NCBI GenBank assembly: GCA_047623555.1
Contig: JBLHMP010000006.1
Coordinates: forward strand, 7,106-71,105
DNA length: 64,000 bases
From: NORP181 sp047623555
GTDB lineage: Bacteria; Pseudomonadota; Alphaproteobacteria; Rhodobacterales; Rhodobacteraceae
Reading direction: 5' to 3'
In this document: positions 8,359 through 17,740 of the stretch, in pieces
Layout of the letters: every line of letters begins with the position of its first letter
How positions within the stretch are numbered: the first letter of the stretch is position 1
Program-made: the position numbers and the translations under genes
Notes under the pieces: model-generated
What the model was told of the DNA's origin: nothing
Seen by the model: only the letters and a program-made list of their open reading frames with translations
Databases searched by the model: none

Positions 8359-10290
8359 TCCGGCTAATTCCTCTGAAAACGGAATCGGCAGCGGGTTTTG
8401 CCCGGTGCGGGCGCGATAGACCGGCAGGCTCTCGGTGACGCGCATGACATAGTTGCGGGTCTCGTTGAACGGGATGTATTCGATCCAGTCGACCATATCT
8501 ATGTCACCTGTGCGTGGGTCGCCAAAATCGGTCATCCAACGCAACGGTCGCCCCGGTCCGGCGTTATATCCGGCGGCCATCATCACCACGTTCCCGCCAA
8601 ACCTGCCCGCCAGCCCGGCAAGGTAATTCGACCCTAACTTGGCATTATAGCGCCATTCACTGGTCAGCCGCTCGGTGCTGTGTTGTCCCTGAATACCAAG
8701 GTTTTTGGCCACCACTTTGGCGGTGGCAGGCATTACCTGCATCAATCCGCGTGCGCCTGCTCCGCTGACAACGACCGGGTCAAATTCGCTCTCGCGACGG
8801 GCGATGGCGAGCACCATTTCCGGCGCCATAGGCAGGCGTATTTTGCCAACCGGATGCACCGGGTAATAGGCTTCGTGTAATACAACCGCCTGCCGCGCGG
8901 CGCGTTTGGCGATCATGACGGCCAGATGAGGCCGGTCAAGCGACAGCGCCATCGCGCCCAATTGCGCGCCTTGCTCCGGTGTCAGGCTTTCGACCAGATG
9001 GGTCAGAAACCGTTCGGCCAAATCGGATTCACCGGCGTCCAGCATGACAAGACCGGCCTGCAACACGGTTGAATCCATAAACGCGGCCTTGCGCCAGGGT
9101 GGCGTTGTCGGTGGATTGGCCAAAAGCGGATCAAACGGCAACCCGGCCCGTTCAGCCGCCAGCAATCCGTAAAACGACGTCTGATAACGGGCGCCCTCGC
9201 CGTAGGCCTTTGCGGCCTCGGCCTTGTTGCCCAACGCCTCATGTGCCCGCCCGAGCCAGTATCCGGCGCGCCCCTTTGAAATGGGTGATGCAATCGCCGC
9301 ATCAAAATGCTGGAAATGGCGTAGGGCGGTTGATGGATCGTTCAGTTTTCGCAAGGCCAGAAAACCGGCCAACCATTCAAGATCGGCATAGGCCGACCCT
9401 TCGGTGAGGAAATGGCTGGCGGCAATGTGATAGGCGCGCTCGGGATCGCCCGCGCGCATGGTTTGGCGGGCAAGCGCGGCGCGTCGACCTGCCCATTTGC
9501 TTGGCTCGCCCAACGCGGCAAGGCTGGTGCTGTGTTCCAACAACAGATCAATGGCGCTCGCGTCCAGGCCTTTGCGGTCACGCCAGACAAAGCGATCATG
9601 CGCCAACCCGGGCGAATTTTTCAGATGTGTCGGCACAGCGGCGATGCGCGTGTCGACACCGGGGGCGCGTTCGATCAGGGTAATACGGGCTTCGGCCAAG
9701 GCGCGCTGATCATCGCTGACCAGATTGAACATGCGTTTGGAGTTGACCATATGGTCATCCCACAACAGGCGATCCAGTCGCGCCTCGTGATGCGGGGCGA
9801 GTAATTTTTGGTGTTGTTTCAGATAGTCCGCGAAAATCGCCGACCCCATTGGCATGGTCCGCCATGCCAGCACCAAATTAGCCTCGGCTTCGCCCTTTCG
9901 TCCGGTGGCGATCAGGGCTTTGGCCTCGGTCAGAACACCTTCGGGGGATTGCGGTGGAGTGTCGGCAAAAAACGCCAGAATTTGCGATGTGCTGGCACCA
10001 TCAAAGGCGGTCTCGCTCTTTTTGCGCAACCAGGCAAGGCCGGGCCAGTCCGGGTGGCGTTTGAGGAACGACATAACGTCGTCCGGTGATCCACGCCCGG
10101 CGCGCAAGCGGTGCCATTCGATAACATCCCGCGCGATTGTGCCGTTTTTACCGCTAGCTTTTTGGGCGTTGTCCCATTCGCCATTGCGCATGTACATCAT
10201 GCCCGCGGAGAGCTGTTTGGCTTCATCCGCAACCGCCGGCACACATAGTGCCGAACAAAGAACCATTACAACGGCCAGAATCCGCGTCAT
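8332..10290 (-). CDS. slt: Periplasmic soluble lytic transglycosylase (Slt70 type)
   Basis: 652-residue murein lytic transglycosylase that cleaves peptidoglycan glycan strands with formation of 1,6-anhydro ends. Start at 10290 gives MTRILAVVMVLCSALCVPAVA, a signal peptide with AVA cleavage; AGGAA lies a suitable distance upstream, whereas the ATG at 10299 sits directly on that site. A long alpha-helical superhelix (about residues 60-470) is followed by the SLT catalytic domain: IARRESEFDP with the catalytic Glu near residue 500, then GARGLMQVMPATAK and AAGYNAGPGR. Divergent from dapA with a 129-nt gap. Close to Slt70 in length and layout. Confidence 0.9.
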   Translation of the reverse strand: MTRILAVVMVLCSALCVPAVADEAKQLSAGMMYMRNGEWDNAQKASGKNGTIARDVIEWHRLRAGRGSPDDVMSFLKRHPDWPGLAWLRKKSETAFDGASTSQILAFFADTPPQSPEGVLTEAKALIATGRKGEAEANLVLAWRTMPMGSAIFADYLKQHQKLLAPHHEARLDRLLWDDHMVNSKRMFNLVSDDQRALAEARITLIERAPGVDTRIAAVPTHLKNSPGLAHDRFVWRDRKGLDASAIDLLLEHSTSLAALGEPSKWAGRRAALARQTMRAGDPERAYHIAASHFLTEGSAYADLEWLAGFLALRKLNDPSTALRHFQHFDAAIASPISKGRAGYWLGRAHEALGNKAEAAKAYGEGARYQTSFYGLLAAERAGLPFDPLLANPPTTPPWRKAAFMDSTVLQAGLVMLDAGESDLAERFLTHLVESLTPEQGAQLGAMALSLDRPHLAVMIAKRAARQAVVLHEAYYPVHPVGKIRLPMAPEMVLAIARRESEFDPVVVSGAGARGLMQVMPATAKVVAKNLGIQGQHSTERLTSEWRYNAKLGSNYLAGLAGRFGGNVVMMAAGYNAGPGRPLRWMTDFGDPRTGDIDMVDWIEYIPFNETRNYVMRVTESLPVYRARTGQNPLPIPFSEELAGSTLRSFAP

Positions 10291-10419
10291 TGCTTGCATT
10301 TCCTGATCAACCAAGGCTAGAGCCTATAAAGATATACTGTGTCGTGCCGCAATCAATACACAATTGTAGCAGGGCATTCATTTAGCGGACCCATGCCGGA
10401 CCATAAAGGGAGCATACCC

Positions 10420-11295
10420 ATGTTCAAAGGCTCAATGCCAGCCCTCGTCACCCCGTTTTCAAACGGTGCGTTGGATATGGAGACCCTGAAACAATTGGTC
10501 GAATGGCAGATCGGCGAAGGATCCAACGGTCTGGTTCCGGTTGGCACAACTGGCGAAAGCCCAACGCTAAGCCGCGATGAACATGAGACAGTGATTGAAA
10601 CCGTCGTCAAAGCCGCCGCTGGCCGTGTGCCGGTGATCGCCGGGGCCGGGTCAAACAATACGGCCGAAGCGGTGCATTTCATGCAGTTCGCCCACAAAAT
10701 TGGTGCGGATGCGGCGCTGGTGGTGACGCCATATTACAACAAACCAACACAACGTGGCCTGATTGCGCATTTTACCGCGTTGCACGACAGCTGTGATTTG
10801 CCGATCTTTATTTACAACATCCCGGGCCGTTCCGCGATTGATATGACTGCGGACACCATGGGTGAATTGGCGCAATTGCCGCGTATCATCGGTGTCAAAG
10901 ACGCCACTGCGGATATGGTGCGGGTTTCCGAACAGCGGATGACGTGCGGTAAGGATTTCGTCCAGATGTCTGCCGAAGATGCCAGCGCGCTGGGGTTCAA
11001 TGCGCATGGTGGCGTTGGCTGTATTTCAGTCACGGCCAATGTGGCCCCACGTCTGTGTGCCGAATTTCAGGCGGCGATGGCGTCCGGAGATTACGCCAAA
11101 GCATTGGATTATCAGGACCGGTTGATGCCGTTGCATCAGGCGATCTTTACCGAGCCGGGGTTGGTTGGGGCCAAATATGGTCTGTCTTTGCTGGGCAAAT
11201 GCAGCACCGAGGTACGCTCTCCTTTGACCGGACTTGAAGAGAGCACCAAAGCGGCCATTGAGGGTGCCATGCGTGGCGTCGGATTGATCAGCTAG
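10420..11295 (+). CDS. dapA: 4-hydroxy-tetrahydrodipicolinate synthase DapA
   Basis: 291-residue TIM-barrel aldolase that condenses pyruvate and aspartate semialdehyde in lysine and diaminopimelate synthesis. Start ATG 10420 follows AAAGGGA. Visible features: VGTTGESPTL for the pyruvate carboxylate, VTPYYNKPTQRG, IYNIPGR with the proton-relay Tyr near 132, and IIGVKDATADM with the Schiff-base Lys near 160. Length matches E. coli DapA (292). An extra in-frame stretch back to 10339 lacks a start with a ribosome site. The 3' flank carries a GGGATATTT-type motif and a hairpin repeat. Confidence 0.95.
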   Translation: MFKGSMPALVTPFSNGALDMETLKQLVEWQIGEGSNGLVPVGTTGESPTLSRDEHETVIETVVKAAAGRVPVIAGAGSNNTAEAVHFMQFAHKIGADAALVVTPYYNKPTQRGLIAHFTALHDSCDLPIFIYNIPGRSAIDMTADTMGELAQLPRIIGVKDATADMVRVSEQRMTCGKDFVQMSAEDASALGFNAHGGVGCISVTANVAPRLCAEFQAAMASGDYAKALDYQDRLMPLHQAIFTEPGLVGAKYGLSLLGKCSTEVRSPLTGLEESTKAAIEGAMRGVGLIS

Positions 11296-11373
11296 TCGCG
11301 TTGCGCGACGATTTTGATGCCTCCGGCGGGGATATTTGTGGAAATTGGAACTGGAGCGTTGGTTTTGGCGTTG

Positions 11374-11392
11374 GGTGGGTGAAAACCCACGC
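11374..11392. repeat. Dispersed intergenic hairpin repeat, copy A
   Basis: GGTGGGTGAAAACCCACGC: a GTGGGT/ACCCAC stem with a GAAA loop, lying between the convergent dapA and soeC 3' ends. The same core occurs at 23483-23507, twice at 32051-32106 and at 43258-43273. It may act as a bidirectional terminator or be a REP-like element. Confidence 0.65.
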
Positions 11393-11395
11393 TTG

Positions 11396-12268
11396 CTACC
11401 GCTTGCCGTAATACAGTCCGACCACATGTTCTGCCTGCGCAAAAAATAACCAACGTGAAACGATGACGCCGACTAGGTGCGACAGTACCGCCAGCAGTGC
11501 AAATAAATGTCCAAACGGGGCGAGCAGTAACAAAACCGGCAGCCCGATCATCAACACCAGTGAAATCATCCGCAGTTTGGTGGCGTGTTTGCGCCCGACC
11601 ACATAGACAAATTCGTTTAGCAGGTAATTGGTGCCAGTATGCGGTGGCTCAAACGCGCGGACCGTGCCGATGCCGCCAAGGCCGGTGGCAGTTGCCATGT
11701 TGGTGCCTGACTGCGCGAACGCCTTGTCGCCCTGCAACCACCAGACCATTTGGATGATGCCCGCGATGACCAGAAGCGCGGTCGCCATCGTGACCTGCCC
11801 GGCGAGCAATGCGCCGCCCGCAAGTGACAGGCCCAGGAACAATGCCGGGGTCAGCCGGGTATGCCAGCGCGGTATGGTTTTGAGTTGGGCATAGATCATC
11901 GAGGTGGTGAACACCGTCAACAGGCTTAGAACCGCACCCAGAAACCCCAAAACTGCCCAGTTAGTCTCTAAAAACACCAAACCCGCGCCATAAATGGCCA
12001 TCACGATCAGGGCGGCCACGGCACAGATGCCTTCGCGGCTAAGCCAACTGGTTTGCCATTGTTTGAAAGCTTTCAGGAACCGTTCAGGGCGGCCCAAATG
12101 GAACGTTGAGGCCAGCAATCCGCCGACAGCCATCAGATAGGCGATAGCAAAGAACACAAACGCAACCCATCCGGTGATATCTGGATAGCCTAGGCCAAGC
12201 CAAAACAGTAGGCCAAAGCCGAGGCCGGACAAGGTGGTGAACGCGATGACAGAAGGGGCGGGATGCAT
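11396..12268 (-). CDS. soeC: Membrane anchor subunit of SoeABC-type sulfite dehydrogenase (DmsC/NrfD-like)
   Basis: 290-residue polytopic protein with eight or so hydrophobic segments, belonging to the DmsC anchor family. It starts MHPAPSVIAFTTLSGLGFGL at 12268, one base after the stop of the iron-sulfur gene, and ends GLYYGKR. It contains STFHLGRPERF and LNEFVYVVGRKHA, conserved in DmsC-like anchors. In SoeABC the anchor holds the complex on the cytoplasmic face and passes electrons to quinone. The DMSO reductase anchor is the main alternative; the partner SoeA decides in favour of sulfite oxidation. Confidence 0.82.
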   Translation of the reverse strand: MHPAPSVIAFTTLSGLGFGLLFWLGLGYPDITGWVAFVFFAIAYLMAVGGLLASTFHLGRPERFLKAFKQWQTSWLSREGICAVAALIVMAIYGAGLVFLETNWAVLGFLGAVLSLLTVFTTSMIYAQLKTIPRWHTRLTPALFLGLSLAGGALLAGQVTMATALLVIAGIIQMVWWLQGDKAFAQSGTNMATATGLGGIGTVRAFEPPHTGTNYLLNEFVYVVGRKHATKLRMISLVLMIGLPVLLLLAPFGHLFALLAVLSHLVGVIVSRWLFFAQAEHVVGLYYGKR

Positions 12269-12269
12269 G

Positions 12270-13016
12270 TCAGAGTTTCTCCAGCGCTTTGTCGAGCCAG
12301 CCAAGAAAGCCGCCTGATTGCTCGACCGGAGCCAGCAGGGGGGCAAGGATGTTGATCTCGTCGTCCAGCGTGTCTTTGGGCCGTGGTGGCAGGTATTTGT
12401 TCACCGGTTTGGTACCCAGTTCTGGCATCAGGTCAAAGCCGCCGCGGTCTGCCACCAATTGCGACACATCGCTGTCGGGATCGCCCAGATCGCCGAAATG
12501 CCGTGCGCCTGCGGGGCAGCTGCGCACACAGGTTGGCTCGCGGTCTTCTTCTGGCAGGTTTTCGTTGTAAATACGGTCAACGCAAAGGGTGCATTTCTTC
12601 ATCACCCCCGCCGCCGCATCCAACTCGCGCGCGCCATACGGGCAGGCCCAGGCGCAAAGGCCACAGCCTATACAGTCGCTTTCATTAACCAGAACAATGC
12701 CATCCTCGACGCGTTTATAGCTGGCCCCGGTCGGGCAGACCGTGACACAGGGGGCGTCTTCGCAATGCAGGCAGGATTTGGGAAAATGGATCAGCTGCGC
12801 CGGGCCCGTGTCAGGCTGGACCTCGTAACTGTGGACTCGGTTCAGAAAGGTGCCGGACGGGTCGGCGCCGTAAGGGTCTTGGTCAGACAAAGGCGCGCCG
12901 TAATTCTCGGTATTCCAGCCTTTGCAGGAAATCACGCAGGCGTGGCAGCCAACGCAGGTGTCCAGATCAATGACCAGGCCCAGCTTGCGTTCTGTATGTT
13001 CAGGAAGCTGGGTCAT
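12270..13016 (-). CDS. soeB: Four-cluster ferredoxin subunit of SoeABC-type sulfite dehydrogenase
   Basis: 248 residues. Four cysteine clusters typical of DmsB/PsrB/SoeB are seen in order: CVGCHACVISCKGWN near the N-terminus, CLHCEDAPCVTVCPTGA, CIGCGLCAWACPYGA and CTLCVDRI paired with CVRSCPAGA. It would carry electrons from the molybdenum subunit to the membrane anchor. It has no signal peptide, as expected for a cytoplasmic complex. The start overlaps the upstream LysE-family gene by four bases (ATGA) and the stop is one base from soeC, so the four genes form a tight operon. Confidence 0.88.
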   Translation of the reverse strand: MTQLPEHTERKLGLVIDLDTCVGCHACVISCKGWNTENYGAPLSDQDPYGADPSGTFLNRVHSYEVQPDTGPAQLIHFPKSCLHCEDAPCVTVCPTGASYKRVEDGIVLVNESDCIGCGLCAWACPYGARELDAAAGVMKKCTLCVDRIYNENLPEEDREPTCVRSCPAGARHFGDLGDPDSDVSQLVADRGGFDLMPELGTKPVNKYLPPRPKDTLDDEINILAPLLAPVEQSGGFLGWLDKALEKL

Positions 13017-13642
13017 TCTGCGGCCCCCGGTTCGCCACGAAGAGCCAGCATGGTGGCCGCGCCTAACAGCCCGGTGCCCGAAAATACCCCTATCCAGCGT
13101 TCAACTTTAGACCCTAATATGCGGAATAGGCGCGCCGCAGCGGCCCCCATGATTATCAGTATGCTGCCATCAATGACGATATAGGTTATCCCCAGAATGG
13201 CGACCTGTGGTGCAACCGGCAGTCCGGTGTTGATGAATTGCGGAAATAGCGCCGCAAAAAATACCACCGCATAGGGGTTCGCCGCTGATGTGATAAACCC
13301 CCGGCGAAATAACGCGGATCGTTTCGGTGCTGGCGGGCGCACCGACCGCGCGCGTCTGGCGGCAAGGATGGTGTTCACGCCGATATAGACCAGATAGGCA
13401 ACGCCGCCCCATTTCACAGCCGAGAACACATTTGCCGATATCGCAATTAGCCCGGCCAGCCCAAAGCCAGCGATCACAATCTGCAAGGAATTGGCAAACA
13501 AATCGCCGACCATGATCGGCAAAGAGCGGCGCAGACCATGCTGCATAGACCCTGCCATAAACAGAATTTGACTGGGGCCTGGAGGATGCGCAAAGAAGAT
13601 AAACACCGTCACCAGATAAACCATATATGTATCCAGAGTCAT
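13013..13642 (-). CDS. LysE/RhtB-family exporter embedded in the sulfite dehydrogenase operon
   Basis: 209-residue membrane protein with about six hydrophobic segments. The N-terminal motif FIFFAHPPGPSQILFMAGSM corresponds to the PGPxxL signature of LysE/RhtB exporters, and NPYAVVFFAALFPQFI is the usual mid-protein motif. It lies between soeA and soeB and overlaps both by four bases, so it is translated from the same message. LysE-family members usually export amino acids or similar small anions; here an exported sulfur compound is possible, but that is inference from position only. Confidence 0.85.
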   Translation of the reverse strand: MTLDTYMVYLVTVFIFFAHPPGPSQILFMAGSMQHGLRRSLPIMVGDLFANSLQIVIAGFGLAGLIAISANVFSAVKWGGVAYLVYIGVNTILAARRARSVRPPAPKRSALFRRGFITSAANPYAVVFFAALFPQFINTGLPVAPQVAILGITYIVIDGSILIIMGAAAARLFRILGSKVERWIGVFSGTGLLGAATMLALRGEPGAAE

Positions 13643-16452
13643 TGTCCCACCTTCCATTTCAGCTCTTTTGGTCCGGGTTCAATGGGCGAGGCCAGTTCCG
13701 GGAATACCGGCTGGCTTTCGCTCTGAACATCGGCCTTCTCAATCTTTACCTTCAGGTCAAACCACGCTGCTTGCCCGGTAATAGGGTCTGAATTGGCCCA
13801 CCTCAGACCGTCACCTTTGGGTGGTAACAGCTCATGTATCAGGTGGTTCAACAGGAACCCTTTGGTTGCCTCGGGCGCGCCTTTGTCCAGCGCCCAGGTG
13901 CCTTTGCGTTTGCCAATGGCGTTCCAGGTCCAGACGGTATTGTCGTTCAGCGCCGCCATTTCCATGACCGGCACGGTGATTTCCCCATGTGGTGAGGTCA
14001 CCCGCGTCCAATCGCCATCAACCAAGCCTCTTTCACGCATCAAACGCGTCGGCACGTACAGCGGATTGTGCCCATGCAATTGCCGTAACCATGCGTTTTG
14101 CGAACCCCAACTGTGGTACATTGCCATTGGTCGCTGGGTCAGCGCGGTGATGGTATAGCCGTCGTTGCCCTGCTGATCAGTTTCGTACCAGATCGGCAGC
14201 GGGTCCATTTTACCTTTGATCCGCTCGCGCAGATGATCCGGCGGTTGTCGATCGCCATGGCCTTCGGCGGCCAGCTGAAATTTGCGCATCGGTTCAACAT
14301 AAAGCTGGAACAGATAGGGTTGTGGCGCATCAAACAGGCCCATGCCGACGGCCCAATCCTGATAGTCGTTGTTCCACGGTTTGTAGTAACTGGCCTCTTT
14401 CGGGATGTGGCTGGTGAAAAAGCTGCCATTTTCGATATACCGATCCAGCTGCTCGGGGTTCACATCACCGCGCCCCACAGCCGTTCCATCACCCCGGAAC
14501 CCGGCCAGCGGGCCAATCCCGGGTTTGCGGATGTGATTGACAATATAATCGGCGTAATCGGCGTATTTCGCACTGCCATCGTCATTCACAAAGCCCGGTA
14601 ATTCCAGCCGCGCGCCCAGATCACACAGCACCGATTGAAAGCCGCGCACATCACGGTCGGGTTCAATCACCGGCCAGCGAATCGCGTCGGCGACGGCGTC
14701 GGCCTCGCAGATTGGGCGGTCCAGCAGCGAGATACAATCGTGGCGTTCCAGATAGGTCGCATCGGGCAGGATCAGGTCGGCATAGGCGACCATTTCGGAA
14801 TTATAGGCATCGGAATAGATGATGCGCGGGATCACGTATTCGCCGTTTTCATCCTGATCCGTCAGCATCTCCATAACGCCGCGCGTATTCATCGACGAAT
14901 TCCACGACATGTTGGCCATATACATAAACAGCGTGTCGATTTTATACGGATCACCGGCGTAGGCGTTGGAAATGACCATATGCATCAGGCCATGCGCGCT
15001 CATTGGGTTGTCCCAGGTGAACGCTTTGTCGATGCGCGCCGGGCTGCCGTCTGGTTTCAACGCGAGGTCATCTGGGCCTTGCACCATGCCCAGATGCGGA
15101 CCGTCCAGCGGGCAATCTGGCGTCACGCCGTAATGTGGTTTCGGATGCGCGGTGGCGGGTTTGGGATAAGGCGGCTTGAACCGGAACCCGCCGGGGACCT
15201 CAACCGTGCCAAGGATGATCTGCAACACATGCAGGGCGCGACAGGTTTGAAAGCCATTGGCATGCGCCGAGATCCCGCGCATGGCGTGAAAACTGACCGG
15301 GCGACCGGTCATGGTTTTGTGTTTTTCGCCGCGAAAGTCAGTCCATTCGCGATCAAGCTCAAACGCCTCGTCAAAGGCGACACGCGCCAGCTCAAACGCG
15401 ATGGTTTTGATTTTCTCAGCCGGGATGCCACAGCGTTCCGCCACCGCTTCGGGGGCATAAGACGGGTCAAGATAACGCTCGGCCATCATGTGAAACACTG
15501 GGCGGTGGGTGATCCCGGCGTGGCGATAGGTGCCGGACAGATCAGGGCGCACGCCGGGTTTGTCAAACGCCGTTAGCTTGCCGGTATTGCGATCAACGAC
15601 CAGTGGTTTGTCGTCGTCATCGCGCATAAATAGACCGTATTCCACCGAACTAGGGTCACTATTTAACAAAACCGGGGCGTTTGTGTAGCGCGCCAGATAG
15701 TCTAGATCAATCTTGCCGGCCTTCATCAACTCATGGACCAGCGCCAGAATAAACAGGCCATCGGTTCCGGGTGTAATCCCGATCCAATCATCCGCAACCG
15801 CGTTATATCCGGTGCGGATCGGGTTGACGCCAATCACCCGCGCGCCGCGCGCCTTGATCTTGGATATGCCCATCTTGATCGGGTTGCTGTCGTGATCCTC
15901 GGCGACGCCGAATAGCATAAACAGCTTGGTATAATCCCAATCGGGCTGGCCAAACTCCCAAAACGCACCGCCCATAGTGTAGATACCGGCCGCCGCCATA
16001 TTAACAGAACAAAACCCGCCATGTGCGGCGTAATTTGGCGTGCCAAAATTCTGCGCCCAGAAACTGGTAAAGCTTTGGCTTTGATCGCGGCCAGTGAAAA
16101 ATGCCAGTTTCTCGGGGTTGTTCTTGCGGATCGGACCAAGCCAATCAGTGGCAATGCCCAACGCCTCGTCCCACGAAATCTCTTCAAATTCGCCTGATCC
16201 GCGCGGACCGACCCGTTTCATAGGGGCGCGCAGTCGCGACGGTGCGTTGACTTGCATGATGCCGGCCGAGCCTTTGGCACAGAGCACACCTTTGTTCACC
16301 GGATGGTCGCGGTTGCCCTCGATATAGGCAACTTTTCCATCCTTCATATGCACATCAATCCCGCAGCGGCAGGCGCACATGTAACAGGTGGTTTTGCGTA
16401 TCTCGTCAGAAACCTTAGGGGATGTATCTAGATCGGGCTGTTGATGGGCCAT
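13639..16452 (-). CDS. soeA: Molybdopterin subunit of SoeABC-type sulfite dehydrogenase
   Basis: 937-residue DMSO-reductase-family catalytic subunit. The N-terminal 4Fe-4S ligands are C23, C26, C30 and C58 (CYMCACRC ... GVLCAKG). The expected molybdenum ligand is a cysteine, C148 in AAHGGFCSVNM, as in PsrA/SoeA and unlike the Ser of DMSO reductase. No Tat signal precedes it, which fits the cytoplasmic SoeA type. The C-terminal pterin-binding domain has HSWGSQNAWLRQLHGHNPLY. Known role of the family: oxidation of sulfite to sulfate with quinone. The neighbouring xsc gene, which makes sulfite, supports this. Start at 16452 (MAHQQPDLDT). Confidence 0.82.
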   Translation of the reverse strand: MAHQQPDLDTSPKVSDEIRKTTCYMCACRCGIDVHMKDGKVAYIEGNRDHPVNKGVLCAKGSAGIMQVNAPSRLRAPMKRVGPRGSGEFEEISWDEALGIATDWLGPIRKNNPEKLAFFTGRDQSQSFTSFWAQNFGTPNYAAHGGFCSVNMAAAGIYTMGGAFWEFGQPDWDYTKLFMLFGVAEDHDSNPIKMGISKIKARGARVIGVNPIRTGYNAVADDWIGITPGTDGLFILALVHELMKAGKIDLDYLARYTNAPVLLNSDPSSVEYGLFMRDDDDKPLVVDRNTGKLTAFDKPGVRPDLSGTYRHAGITHRPVFHMMAERYLDPSYAPEAVAERCGIPAEKIKTIAFELARVAFDEAFELDREWTDFRGEKHKTMTGRPVSFHAMRGISAHANGFQTCRALHVLQIILGTVEVPGGFRFKPPYPKPATAHPKPHYGVTPDCPLDGPHLGMVQGPDDLALKPDGSPARIDKAFTWDNPMSAHGLMHMVISNAYAGDPYKIDTLFMYMANMSWNSSMNTRGVMEMLTDQDENGEYVIPRIIYSDAYNSEMVAYADLILPDATYLERHDCISLLDRPICEADAVADAIRWPVIEPDRDVRGFQSVLCDLGARLELPGFVNDDGSAKYADYADYIVNHIRKPGIGPLAGFRGDGTAVGRGDVNPEQLDRYIENGSFFTSHIPKEASYYKPWNNDYQDWAVGMGLFDAPQPYLFQLYVEPMRKFQLAAEGHGDRQPPDHLRERIKGKMDPLPIWYETDQQGNDGYTITALTQRPMAMYHSWGSQNAWLRQLHGHNPLYVPTRLMRERGLVDGDWTRVTSPHGEITVPVMEMAALNDNTVWTWNAIGKRKGTWALDKGAPEATKGFLLNHLIHELLPPKGDGLRWANSDPITGQAAWFDLKVKIEKADVQSESQPVFPELASPIEPGPKELKWKVGQ

Positions 16453-16513
16453 GACAGTCCTTTATTCGCGTCTTGGGTACGCTATGATTTTTCTGCGCGC
16501 GGCGCGATAGTTT

Positions 16514-16529
16514 TCTGAAAATATTCAGA
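16514..16529. promoter_or_regulatory. Dyad upstream of soeA (TCTGAA-N4-TTCAGA)
   Basis: A perfect six-base inverted repeat with the spacer AATA lies 62-77 nt upstream of the soeA start, in the 121-nt gap between citrate synthase and soeA. It could be an operator for the sulfite dehydrogenase operon; no regulator is assigned. Confidence 0.35.
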
Positions 16530-16573
16530 TTTCTGGAACCGCGTCCCACAAAACTGTGATGGTATGGACGGGT

Positions 16574-17707
16574 TTACCGATCCCCCAGCGCCACATAATC
16601 ACGCATTTCGGGCCCGTTATAGAGCGTCAGAGGGCGGATCAGGATATTGCCACGCTGTTGTTCAACGCACTGAATAATCCAGCCGGGCATACGGCCAATG
16701 GCAAAGATCGGCACATACAGATCCATCGGAATACCGTGCAATTGATAGATTACGCCGGAATAAAAATCGACATTCACGTTCAGACCATGACGCGCATAGG
16801 GTGTCATCGCCTCGACCACCGCTTGCAGGATGGCGTACCATTCCGGGGCACCCATTTCCTCGCCCAGCTGGCGCACACCTTCGCGCATATGCCGCGCGCG
16901 CGGGTCTTCTTTGCGGTACACACGATGGCCAAATCCGGTGACAGGCTCGCGCGCGGCGCGCTTGGCTTTGACGTATTCGGCGGCTTTGTCGGCGGTGCCA
17001 ATGTCCTGCACCATTTTCATCACGTCCTCGGCGGCACCACCATGGGCGGGGCCTGCTAGCGTCGACAGCGCTGTGACGATGGCACCGTGCAGATTGGCCT
17101 CGGTTCCGACTGTCACACGCGCGGCAAAACTCGACGCGTTGGCGCCATGTTCCGCGTGCAGGATGAAATCAACATCGGCCAGTCGCGCGGTGCTTTCGCT
17201 GGGCTTTTCGCCTTTCAGCATCCACAGCCAGTTCGCCGCATGGCCAAGGTTTGGGTCTGCAATAACCGGAATCCGGCCATTGCGAATGGCCTCATGTGCG
17301 GCGATAATCATCGGCACTTGTGACGTCAAACGGATGCCATTGGCGATGAACGCGTCTTCGCCAACCTGCTGGCTCTCAGGCTCTAATGCGGCCAAAGCAG
17401 ACACTGCAGTGCGCAAAACATCCATCGGGTGGCCGGTTTTGCAGGCGGCAATAATGTCGTGAACTTGCGGTGGCAACACGCGCGCGGCCTTGAGACGCGC
17501 GTCATAGTCGGCCAGCTCAGTTGGGGTTGGTAGCTCACCATAGATCAGCAGATAACTGACCTCTTCGAACGTGGATTTTGTGGCCAGATCGTGGATCGAA
17601 TAACCCCGATAGCTAAGTTTACCAGCCGTGCCATCAATGTCGCTGACGCCGGACCGTTCAAAATAGACGCCCTTTAGGCCCCGGTTGATCTTGACGTTGT
17701 CACTCAT
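16574..17707 (-). CDS. Citrate synthase (2-methylcitrate/type II-like)
   Basis: 377-residue citrate synthase-fold enzyme. It begins MSDNVKINRGLKGVYFERSG, contains LSYRGYSIHDLA, and has the catalytic triad expected of the family: H222 in AGPAHGGAAEDV, H261 in VTGFGHRVYR and D314 in NVNVDFYSG. The length fits short Gram-positive/PrpC-like citrate synthases rather than the 430-residue GltA. It would condense acetyl-CoA (or propionyl-CoA) with oxaloacetate. Its position between soeA and divergent pta, near xsc, suggests that acetyl-CoA from sulfoacetaldehyde is its supply. The start is 33 nt from the divergent pta start. Confidence 0.85.
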   Translation of the reverse strand: MSDNVKINRGLKGVYFERSGVSDIDGTAGKLSYRGYSIHDLATKSTFEEVSYLLIYGELPTPTELADYDARLKAARVLPPQVHDIIAACKTGHPMDVLRTAVSALAALEPESQQVGEDAFIANGIRLTSQVPMIIAAHEAIRNGRIPVIADPNLGHAANWLWMLKGEKPSESTARLADVDFILHAEHGANASSFAARVTVGTEANLHGAIVTALSTLAGPAHGGAAEDVMKMVQDIGTADKAAEYVKAKRAAREPVTGFGHRVYRKEDPRARHMREGVRQLGEEMGAPEWYAILQAVVEAMTPYARHGLNVNVDFYSGVIYQLHGIPMDLYVPIFAIGRMPGWIIQCVEQQRGNILIRPLTLYNGPEMRDYVALGDR

Positions 17708-17740
17708 AGATGGCTCCTTTGCCGCGAAATAGGGGGTCTG

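Noticed and set aside
14635..15576. 313-codon plus-strand frame opposite soeA
   Set aside because: It is the complement of a well-supported molybdopterin gene and shows no family motif; a shadow frame.
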